Assembly (NCBI GenBank): GCA_050740975.1
Contig: JBOIEE010000165.1
Location: 1-23,689 of the forward strand
Source: JBOHHR01 sp050740975
Lineage (GTDB): Bacteria > Pseudomonadota > Gammaproteobacteria > JBOHHR01
Direction: 5' to 3'
Length of the DNA: 23,689 bases
Position numbers and translations under genes: made by a program. Under the pieces are notes generated by a model, which saw only the letters and a program-made list of their open reading frames with translations, had not been told where the DNA came from and did not search any database. Below, piece after piece: positions 8,740 to 15,399 of the stretch (position 1 is its first letter; each line of letters opens with the position of its first letter).

Positions 8740-9620
8740 TTCTCAGGTATCACCTGCGCCATCACCTCGGCGGCAAAATTTTCCGTCTTTTTCTCCAAAC
8801 CCTCTCCAACCTCAAAGCGGGTGAACGAATGCACCCTGGCCCCCGCTTTTCTTAATAACTGGCCAACGCTTACTTCGGGATCTTTGACGAACGGCTGCCC
8901 CAACAGGGTCACTTCCGCGAAGAATTTCTTTAATCGTCCCTGCACCATTTTTTCTATGATATCCGGTGGCTTACCGCTATTCTCGGCTTGCGCGGTCAGG
9001 ACCTCTTTCTCTTTCTCCAGCAATTTTGCGGGGACCGCTGTCTCGTTTACGCAGAGCGGTCGGCTGGCGGCCACATGCATGGCGATGTCCTTGGCCAACC
9101 CCGGTTCACCTCCTTCTAGGTCCACGATAACACCAATCCTCCTATTGCCATGGGAATAAACCCCTGGGAGCCCTTTGCAGGGCAGCACGTCAAAACGGCG
9201 TACCGCGATTTTCTCTCCAATTTTAGCGGCTAATTGCTGCTGGCGCTCTTCCACAGTGTCGCTCTCTCCCGAACCCATCGGCAGCCGCATCAGAGCGGGC
9301 AGGTCGGGGGGTTGTTTTTGCAGTATAACGCTTACCACAGCTTCACAGAACGCGCTGAATTCGTCACCTTTGGTTACGAAATCCGTTTCGCAGTTCACCT
9401 CCACCATGGCAACCGTCCGGCCTATCTCGTGAATGACGACTACCCCTTCGACAGCTACCTTGCCGGTTCTTTTCGCCGCCTTGGCCAGACCGGCCTTGCG
9501 CAAATGCTGTATGGCCGCTTCCATATCCCCCGCGCAGGCTTGCAAGGCCTTTTTACATTCCATCATCCCGGCACCCGTGCGCTCGCGCAGCTCTTTGACC
9601 ACTGCCGCTTTAATTTCCAT
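8736..9620 (-). CDS. tsf: Translation elongation factor Ts
   Basis: EF-Ts recycles EF-Tu-GDP to the GTP form. The N-terminal UBA-like module reads EIKAAVVKELRERTGAGMME, followed by CKKAL, and the EF-Tu contact core includes EVNCETDFVTKGDEF. I chose the second ATG (9620), giving 294 aa. A GAGGA ribosome site sits 6 nt before it but directly abuts the first ATG (9626), and E. coli EF-Ts starts at the equivalent place. This leaves 2 nt between the rpsB stop and the tsf start. S2-EF-Ts pairing is universal in bacteria. Confidence 0.97.
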   Translation of the reverse strand: MEIKAAVVKELRERTGAGMMECKKALQACAGDMEAAIQHLRKAGLAKAAKRTGKVAVEGVVVIHEIGRTVAMVEVNCETDFVTKGDEFSAFCEAVVSVILQKQPPDLPALMRLPMGSGESDTVEERQQQLAAKIGEKIAVRRFDVLPCKGLPGVYSHGNRRIGVIVDLEGGEPGLAKDIAMHVAASRPLCVNETAVPAKLLEKEKEVLTAQAENSGKPPDIIEKMVQGRLKKFFAEVTLLGQPFVKDPEVSVGQLLRKAGARVHSFTRFEVGEGLEKKTENFAAEVMAQVIPEK

Positions 9621-9622
9621 AG

Positions 9623-10528
9623 TCATTCCTCATTTGTCGTCTCGACCTTGGCTTGCGTTATTGGCGCTTCCGGATCGGGCACGGAAGCGGGCGCTTTCCT
9701 ATCCGGTTTTTTGGCAACCGCTCTCTTCCTTACCACTTTTCGTAACGCTTCATGGTCAGCGCCGTCGTTGATCCCCTCTGACACCACCTTGCCCGCATCA
9801 TCCAGCTCCACGAAGTCGTCAACAACATCGCCAAGCTGTTGTGGAATCGACTGCCGACCTTCGATGATGGTATCGGCGGCTATTTTGGCGTAGAGCGCAA
9901 TCGAGCGAATCGCATCGTCGTTACCCGGGATCACATAGTCGATGGTATCCGGGCTATTGTTGGTGTCCACTACAGCCACGATGGGGATCCCCAACTTCGT
10001 CGCTTCCGCTAGGGCGATCTTTTCATAACCCACATCGATGATAAAAAGCACGTCCGGCAAACCCTCGATATCTTGGATCCCCGATAGAACGTAGCTCAAT
10101 TTCTCCAAATCCCGTCGGAAGGTCAGCAACTCTTTTTTGCTGAGGCGTTCCAGGCTTCCATCCTGCTCCATCAGTTGCAAATCTTTCAGCCGCTTGAGCG
10201 ATTGCTTGACCGTTTTAAAGTTGGTCAGCATGCCTCCGAGCCAGCGGCGGTTGACATAGGGCATACCGCACCGGCTCGCTTCTTGTTGTACGATCTCTTG
10301 GGCCGCACGCTTGGTGCCGACGAAAAGGATGGTTGCGTTGCGCGCAGCCATCTTCCCCAGAAAGTTCATCGCCTCTTTGAGCAGGGGGAGGGTGGTTTCC
10401 AGGTTGATGATATGGATTTTGTTCCGCTCGCCGAAAATGTACGGCGCCATTTTGGGATGCCAATAGCGGGTTTGGTGCCCGAAATGCACCCCCGCTTCCA
10501 GCATCTGCCGCATGCTGATATCTGCCAT
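9623..10528 (-). CDS. rpsB: 30S ribosomal protein S2
   Basis: S2 binds the 16S rRNA head-body junction. The sequence begins MADISMRQMLEAGVHFGHQT, with RYWHPKMAPYIFGERN, GTKRAAQEIV, YVNRRWLGGMLTNF and DVGYEKIALAEA, all family hallmarks. The ATG at 10528 has CGGAGAAA about 8 nt upstream; the open frame extends further up but with no S2-like sequence. The product is 301 aa, about 60 longer than E. coli S2: after about residue 227 there is a hydrophilic tail, first acidic, then basic (KVVRKRAVAKKPDRKAP), then acidic again. This gene heads the large minus-strand cluster and is probably autoregulated through its leader. Confidence 0.98.
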   Translation of the reverse strand: MADISMRQMLEAGVHFGHQTRYWHPKMAPYIFGERNKIHIINLETTLPLLKEAMNFLGKMAARNATILFVGTKRAAQEIVQQEASRCGMPYVNRRWLGGMLTNFKTVKQSLKRLKDLQLMEQDGSLERLSKKELLTFRRDLEKLSYVLSGIQDIEGLPDVLFIIDVGYEKIALAEATKLGIPIVAVVDTNNSPDTIDYVIPGNDDAIRSIALYAKIAADTIIEGRQSIPQQLGDVVDDFVELDDAGKVVSEGINDGADHEALRKVVRKRAVAKKPDRKAPASVPDPEAPITQAKVETTNEE

Positions 10529-10565
10529 CACTTTCTCCGAATCTGGGTTGAGCCACCACGAGCCC

Positions 10566-10610
10566 CATACACCCACCCCGGGTCCATGCCCAAAGGCACC
10601 CAAGTGTATG
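10566..10610 (-). promoter_or_regulatory. Structured leader hairpin upstream of rpsB
   Basis: In the predicted rpsB leader the arms CATACAC and GTGTATG (10604-10610 and 10566-10572 on the minus strand) pair perfectly. Nested inside are GGGT/ACCC (10598-10601 with 10580-10583) and GCC/GGC (10595-10597 with 10588-10590). The hairpin ends 38 nt before the start codon. In E. coli, S2 represses its own mRNA through a conserved rpsB leader; this element is a plausible counterpart, inferred from position and pairing only. Confidence 0.5.
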
Positions 10611-10735
10611 TTAACGGGCGCGTGTGAGATGTTTTGTAGCGTTTTCCCGCACCGATTCCCTAAGTTCGACAGGCTCCTAGCGATTGCATTGCCTGCCCAG
10701 GTGTAGTGCTTTCCGTTTGCTTCATAAGCCGGCGC

Positions 10736-10764
10736 TTTATACCATATCGTGTTGCTCTCAACAA
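10736..10764 (-). promoter_or_regulatory. Promoter of the rpsB-tsf-pyrH cluster
   Basis: On the minus strand TTGTTG (10764-10759) is followed after 17 nt by TATAAA (10741-10736), with an extended -10 TGG directly in front. The downstream bases GCGCCGGC form a GC-rich discriminator, typical of stringently controlled ribosomal promoters. It implies a leader of about 200 nt. It lies just upstream of map, so the divergent map promoter must overlap it. Confidence 0.6.
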
Positions 10765-10781
10765 ACCGCTTTCAACAGACG

Positions 10782-11549
10782 ATGCCGGTCACTATTAAGA
10801 ATGCTGCGGAGATCGAAAAAATGCGCGTTGCCGGCATGCTGGCCGCGCAGGTGCTACGCATGATCCGGCCCCAGGTACAACCCGGTATTACCACCGGCGA
10901 ACTGGATAGGATCTGCCACGATTTCATCGTTGGGAAGCTGAATGCTACCCCGGCACCTTTGAATTACCGCGGGTTTCCCAAATCCATCTGCACCTCCGTG
11001 AATCATGTGGTCTGTCATGGGATCCCCGGCGACAGAACCCTAAAAAATGGCGATATCATCAATATCGACATCACCGTGATCAAAAACGGATTTCACGGGG
11101 ACACCAGCAAGATGTTCATCGTGGGAGACGCCCCGTTGCGCGCACGGCGAGTGGTCGCGGTGAGCCATGAATGCATGTGCCTTGGCATAGCGATGGTTCG
11201 GCCTGGCGTGCGCTTGGGGGACATTGGACATGCCATTCAACAGCATGCCGAGAAAAATGGCTATTCAGTGGTGCGAGAGTACTGCGGCCACGGGATTGGG
11301 CGCGAGTTCCACGAAGAACCGCAGGTGCTACACTACGGAAAAGCGGGGACAGGGTTAATGTTACAGCCGGGGATGACCTTTACCATAGAGCCCATGGTCA
11401 ACGCGGGCAAGAGGCATGTCAAACTGCTCCCGGACAACTGGACGGTGGTGACCAAGGACCGAAGCCCATCCGCGCAATGGGAACACACGGTGCTGGTTAC
11501 GGAGACCGGCCACGAGGTGCTCACCAAATTAAATGGCGACGCTCTTTAA
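10782..11549 (+). CDS. map: Type I methionine aminopeptidase
   Basis: Map removes the initiator methionine from nascent proteins. The 255 aa product has all five metal ligands in the pita-bread fold: Asp96, Asp107 (in NIDITVIKNGFHGDTSKMF), His170 (GHGIG), Glu203 (TIEPMV) and Glu234 (QWEHTV), plus His79 (VVCHGIPGD). Positions match E. coli Map within one residue. I chose the ATG at 10782 because MPVTIKNAAEIEKMR aligns with MAISIKTPEDIEKMR; the frame extends to a GTG at 10749 without homology. The ribosome site is weak. It diverges from rpsB and its end overlaps glnD by 17 nt. Confidence 0.98.
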   Translation: MPVTIKNAAEIEKMRVAGMLAAQVLRMIRPQVQPGITTGELDRICHDFIVGKLNATPAPLNYRGFPKSICTSVNHVVCHGIPGDRTLKNGDIINIDITVIKNGFHGDTSKMFIVGDAPLRARRVVAVSHECMCLGIAMVRPGVRLGDIGHAIQQHAEKNGYSVVREYCGHGIGREFHEEPQVLHYGKAGTGLMLQPGMTFTIEPMVNAGKRHVKLLPDNWTVVTKDRSPSAQWEHTVLVTETGHEVLTKLNGDAL

Positions 11550-14259
11550 GGAGTCAGGAAATTTCTCGGTAGGCGGCCCCGGAGATCTGTCACCAATCCC
11601 AGCCGAGCTGGGATCCATCGCCCAAACCCTCGAGGCGGCTATTGACCCAGCGGGACGCCTGGACGCCTTTCGCTCGGCGCTCAAAACCATCGACAGCTAC
11701 CTCAGGCAGGCGTTTTATTCGGGCTATGCGGCGGACAAGCTGGTCCGCTTGCGGGCGCAAATGATGGACCGAATCCTGGTCGCTGCCTGGCAGCAGCACG
11801 CGCCGTTAGCGGACGGGTGTGTTGCCCTGGTCGCCGTGGGCGGTTACGGACGGGGGGAGTTACACCCCGGGTCCGATGTCGATATCACTATTCTCGTCCC
11901 CCTTCGCATGAATAACGACTTATGCCGTGCGCTGGAATCCTTGGTTACTTTTCTATGGGACATAGGGCTCGATCTCGGCCACAGCGTGCGGACCATAAGA
12001 CAATGCAAAATGGAGGCGAAATCCGACCTCAGCATAGCCACGAATCTGATGGAGGCTCGGCTGTTAGGCGGAGATGGAAAGCTCTTCCAAGAGATGCGCG
12101 ATGTTACGGGTCCCCGATCCATCTGGCCCCCGCGCAAGTTTTTCGAAGCCAAGTGCGAAGAGCAGCTGGCCCGCCATCGGCGCTTCAACGATACCGCTGA
12201 GAACCTGGAACCGCATATCAAAGAAGGTCCTGGCGGGCTGCGGGATATCCACACCATCGCTTGGGTGGCGAAGCGCCATTTCGGGGCCGAGACCCTACAG
12301 GAGCTGGTGCAGCATCAGTTTATAACGGCCGAAGAACATCAGGTTCTAGAGGCTGGGCAGTCGTTTCTGTGGCGTGTGCGCATGGCTTTGCACCTGCTGG
12401 CCGGCAAACGCGAGGATCGGCTCTTGTTCGACTATCAGCGCCACGTGGCTCGGGAATTCGGGTACGGCAAAGACACCGACGGGCAACTCGGCGTCGAACG
12501 CTTCATGAAAATGTACTACCGCACAGCGATGGAAATCGATCGCCTGAACGAGCTGCTGCTGGCGCTGTTTCGGGAAGCCATCCTAGAGCGGCATAAGAAA
12601 GAGCCGGTGCGATCCCTAAACCAGCGCTTTCAAACTCGAAACCAATTCATCGAGGTGCGCGACCGGCAGGTTTTTGCGAAACAACCGCTGGCGCTGTTGG
12701 AGGTCTTCCTGCTGATGCAGCGCGACCCCCGTATCCAAGGCGTACGTGCCAGCAGCATACGGCTTATCCGTGATCACCGGCATCTCATCGACCAGAAGTT
12801 TCGGAAAGATATTCGCGCCCGTAGCCTGTTCATGGAGATCCTACGCCAGCCTGCATGCTTTGGCACCGGACTGCAACGCATGCACCGCTATGGTGTGCTC
12901 GGCGCCTACCTGCCGGTGTTCGAGGCGGTTACCGGATTGATGCAGTTCGATCTATTTCACGTGTTTACCGTCGATGCGCACACCTTGACGGTGGTCGAAA
13001 ACGTGTGTCGCTATAACGATCCGAATTGTGTACAAGAACTGCCCCTATGCCACGAGATCGTCAACCAGATCCCCAAGATCGAGCTCCTATATATCGCAGG
13101 ACTGTTCCACGACATAGCCAAAGGCCGGGAGGGCAACCACTCGGATATCGGGGCTCAGGAAGCAGAAGCGTTTTGTCGTCATCACGGCCTGGGCACTTAC
13201 GACACCCGCCTTGTCACGTGGCTGGTTCATAACCACCTCCTGCTGTCCAGGACTTCCCAGCGGGAAGACATCTGGGATCCCGAAGTCGTCAATCGCTTTG
13301 CGCGGCGCGTCGGCGACAAGCTTCATCTCGATTACCTATACCTATTGACGGTAGCCGACATCAGGGGCACTAATCCCTCGCTGTGGAACGACTGGAAGGA
13401 GACGCTGCTGACGGGGCTTTATCAGAACACGCTACAGTCCTTGCGTCGAGGGGTTGAAAACCCCATGGAGAAAAAAGAACGGATCGCAGAGGTGCAAGGT
13501 GAAGTGCTCGCTGTTCTGTGCACCCTCGATATACCGAAAGCGCCTATCATCGCGCTGTGGGAGGACCTGGGCGAGGATTATTTCGTGCGCTACTGGCCGG
13601 ATGAGATCGCCTGGCAAACACGGTGCATACTGGGCGACAAACAACAGCAACGCCCTTTGGTCGTCATGCGCCCGCGAACCCCACGCGGTGGCACGGAGGT
13701 ATTCATTTATACGTGGGATGAGGAACACGTCTTTCCGGCCACTACCCAGGCGCTAGATCGGATGGGCTTGAACATATTGGATGCGCGCATCATCACCACG
13801 GCCAACGGTTATACCTTGGACACGTACATCGTCTTGGATGCGGCGACCAATGAGCCTATAGTCGACAAGAGACGCCTGGAGGACGTCGCACATACGCTCA
13901 AGCAGTACCTAAGCAACTCAGAGATGCGCACCGGAACCGTCAACCGCTCTTCCTCAAGGTGGCTAAAAAGCTTTAACCGCGCACCGGACGTGTTGTTCAA
14001 ACAGGACCCTGTGCACAACCGGACAGTGTTGGAGGTGGTGGCCACCGATCGGCCGGGGCTACTGGCCAAGATCGCAACCGCCATGCAATTCTGTGGCGTA
14101 AGAGTGCAAAATGCCCGCGTCGCGACCTTTGGTGAACGCGCGGAAGACATCTTCTACATCACGGACCGGGATAAGCGACCGATATCGGATGCGGTAAAAT
14201 TTGAATGTCTGAGGAATTCCATCCGAGAAGCGCTGCAACACCCAGCGTGGGTGCTATAA
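11533..14259 (+). CDS. glnD: Bifunctional uridylyltransferase/uridylyl-removing enzyme GlnD
   Basis: GlnD senses glutamine and adds or removes UMP on PII proteins, setting glutamine synthetase activity and nitrogen control. The 908 aa product (E. coli 890) shows the nucleotidyltransferase motif GGYGRGELHPGSDVDI at 103-118 with the catalytic aspartates 115 and 117, the HD hydrolase site FHDIAKGREGNHSD (His526-Asp527), and two C-terminal ACT domains (about 720-795, and 830-900 starting VLEVVATDRPG) that bind glutamine. The ATG at 11533 lies within the end of map, with GAGGTG about 13 nt upstream. The C-terminus overlaps mutH. A map-glnD pair divergent from rpsB is standard in Gammaproteobacteria. 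Confidence 0.97.
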   Translation: MATLFKESGNFSVGGPGDLSPIPAELGSIAQTLEAAIDPAGRLDAFRSALKTIDSYLRQAFYSGYAADKLVRLRAQMMDRILVAAWQQHAPLADGCVALVAVGGYGRGELHPGSDVDITILVPLRMNNDLCRALESLVTFLWDIGLDLGHSVRTIRQCKMEAKSDLSIATNLMEARLLGGDGKLFQEMRDVTGPRSIWPPRKFFEAKCEEQLARHRRFNDTAENLEPHIKEGPGGLRDIHTIAWVAKRHFGAETLQELVQHQFITAEEHQVLEAGQSFLWRVRMALHLLAGKREDRLLFDYQRHVAREFGYGKDTDGQLGVERFMKMYYRTAMEIDRLNELLLALFREAILERHKKEPVRSLNQRFQTRNQFIEVRDRQVFAKQPLALLEVFLLMQRDPRIQGVRASSIRLIRDHRHLIDQKFRKDIRARSLFMEILRQPACFGTGLQRMHRYGVLGAYLPVFEAVTGLMQFDLFHVFTVDAHTLTVVENVCRYNDPNCVQELPLCHEIVNQIPKIELLYIAGLFHDIAKGREGNHSDIGAQEAEAFCRHHGLGTYDTRLVTWLVHNHLLLSRTSQREDIWDPEVVNRFARRVGDKLHLDYLYLLTVADIRGTNPSLWNDWKETLLTGLYQNTLQSLRRGVENPMEKKERIAEVQGEVLAVLCTLDIPKAPIIALWEDLGEDYFVRYWPDEIAWQTRCILGDKQQQRPLVVMRPRTPRGGTEVFIYTWDEEHVFPATTQALDRMGLNILDARIITTANGYTLDTYIVLDAATNEPIVDKRRLEDVAHTLKQYLSNSEMRTGTVNRSSSRWLKSFNRAPDVLFKQDPVHNRTVLEVVATDRPGLLAKIATAMQFCGVRVQNARVATFGERAEDIFYITDRDKRPISDAVKFECLRNSIREALQHPAWVL

Positions 14260-14945
14260 GGGAAGGAGTTTTTCGAAAGGCTCCCCAGGACGAGCGGGAA
14301 CTGCTCGAACGGGCACAAATCCTGGCAGGGAAAAGTCTCTCTGCAGTAGCGCACCAACTGGGACGACGTATACCGCCGAACCTGATGGGGCATAAGGGTT
14401 GGGTTGGCGAACTGCTGGAATCCGCGCTTGGTGCAAGCGCTGGCTCCGCCCCCGAGCCCGACTTTCCCGCCTTCGGGGTGGAGCTCAAGACCCTACCGGT
14501 AACACGAGACGGGCGCCCCCGGGAGTCCACCTACGTCTGCACCGTGCCGCTTATCGATAACGTCGGTGCACTATGGGAGACCTCGCTCGTGCATCGCAAG
14601 CTGCGGCGCGTGTTATGGGTCCCGATCGAGGCTGAGCCGAGCATTTCCCTACCCGTGCGGCGCATAGGGACAGCATTGCTGTGGAGCCCTTCGGCGCAGC
14701 AGGACCTGTGCTTGAGGCACGATTGGGAAGAGCTGATGGACCTCATCTGCATGGGTGAGTTCGACCAGCTTCGTGCTCATCGCGGTGATTGCTTGCAGGT
14801 CCGCCCCAAAGCGGCTAATGGGCGATCGCTGACCGAGGCTATTGGGCCGGCGGGAGAGCGCATCCAAACCCTTCCCCGAGGATTTTATCTACGGCCTTCG
14901 TTTACCGCGGCCATCCTTCGAGAACACTTCGGAATCGTGACCTGA
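14205..14945 (+). CDS. mutH: Methyl-directed mismatch repair endonuclease MutH
   Basis: MutH nicks the unmethylated strand at hemimethylated GATC sites when activated by MutL. The 246 aa product has the restriction-like active site DFPAFGVELK (Asp86, Glu93, Lys95; D-x6-E-x-K), Glu72 upstream, and the family blocks GWVGELLE, LGASAGS, LRRVLWVPIE, WEELMD, RPKAANGRSLTEAIG and TLPRGFYLRPSFT. It overlaps the end of glnD by 55 nt if the ATG at 14205 is used; a GTG at 14247 would shorten the overlap to 13 nt and bring the length (232 aa) near E. coli's 229. Its presence implies Dam methylation and supports a gammaproteobacterial origin. Confidence 0.96.
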   Translation: MSEEFHPRSAATPSVGAIREGVFRKAPQDERELLERAQILAGKSLSAVAHQLGRRIPPNLMGHKGWVGELLESALGASAGSAPEPDFPAFGVELKTLPVTRDGRPRESTYVCTVPLIDNVGALWETSLVHRKLRRVLWVPIEAEPSISLPVRRIGTALLWSPSAQQDLCLRHDWEELMDLICMGEFDQLRAHRGDCLQVRPKAANGRSLTEAIGPAGERIQTLPRGFYLRPSFTAAILREHFGIVT

Positions 14946-14970
14946 AGAGCAACGGCCAGATAGCAAGTGC

Positions 14971-14996
14971 CGTAGGGTGGGTTAGACGCCGCACCC
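14971..14996 (+). repeat. Possible degenerate half of a REP-like palindrome
   Basis: The text CGTAGGGTGGGTTAGACGC resembles the left arm of a repeat common between genes of many proteobacteria (GTAGGGTGGGTTAG...TAACCCACC). The right arm is missing, so this is at best a decayed copy. Recognition is from memory. Confidence 0.25.
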
Positions 14997-15157
14997 CGCA
15001 ATGAGGCACTCGTTCCAGCAAAAAGAAACTGCGGGCGTAGCCTATCACGCTCAAGAGGATTCCAAGAAACAGCACGCAGCGACACTTCGCCCGTTGCCGC
15101 AGGGCCTCGTGGCTTTGTGGATGGTGTTTAATGTCCGTGGCCCGCTTTCCCTATAAA

Positions 15158-15174
15158 CCAACCGATTCGGTTGG
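15158..15174. promoter_or_regulatory. Perfect 17-nt palindrome, candidate operator
   Basis: CCAACCGA-T-TCGGTTGG is perfectly symmetric around one central base. It lies 148 nt upstream of the kinase promoter and directly after a TATAAA (15152-15157) that lacks a good -35. With no T-run it is not a terminator. A dimeric regulator binding site is the simplest reading, without direct proof. Confidence 0.4.
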
Positions 15175-15321
15175 GGTACCCGCCTCCGCCAGTTATGTCG
15201 TTATGCAATAAGGTTGGGACAAATGTACCACGGTTGGCCTACTGTCGGTCAAGATCTCACAAACAGTCGATAGGGACAAAAGGATCTTCCAATTGTATCC
15301 CTGGGATCACAAGGTGCTCGT

Positions 15322-15350
15322 TTGAAGCACATGTGGAACCTGCGTATACT
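15322..15350 (+). promoter_or_regulatory. Sigma70-type promoter of the kinase gene
   Basis: TTGAAG (15322-15327), a 17-nt spacer and TATACT (15345-15350) lie 50 nt upstream of the ATG at 15400. The -35 matches 4 of 6 and the -10 matches 5 of 6 consensus bases. The transcript would have a 5' leader of about 43 nt. Confidence 0.6.
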
Positions 15351-15399
15351 GCGGGGCGCTTAGAATTAATCCCCATTTCTCTTGGTCTGCCATAGAGCA

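Larger units (their letters stand above)
14946..15321. other. Gene-free stretch between mutH and the kinase gene
   Basis: No convincing gene is present here on either strand. It holds a half-palindrome resembling a widespread repeat (from 14971), a perfect 17-nt palindrome (15158-15174) and, at its right edge, the kinase promoter. No clear Rho-independent terminator for map-glnD-mutH was found. Confidence 0.6.

Noticed and set aside
14159..14530. Minus-strand ORF of 123 aa opposite glnD end and mutH
   Set aside because: It is entirely antisense to two well-supported overlapping genes and has a low-complexity, arginine/serine/proline-rich composition typical of shadow frames.
15152..15157. 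TATAAA in front of the 17-nt palindrome as a promoter -10
   Set aside because: No -35 hexamer lies at 15-19 nt upstream and the next gene starts 240 nt away, with a much better promoter at 15322-15350.
15158..15174. Palindrome as a Rho-independent terminator of the mutH operon
   Set aside because: It is followed by GGTACC and CG-rich sequence, not by a T-run, on either strand.
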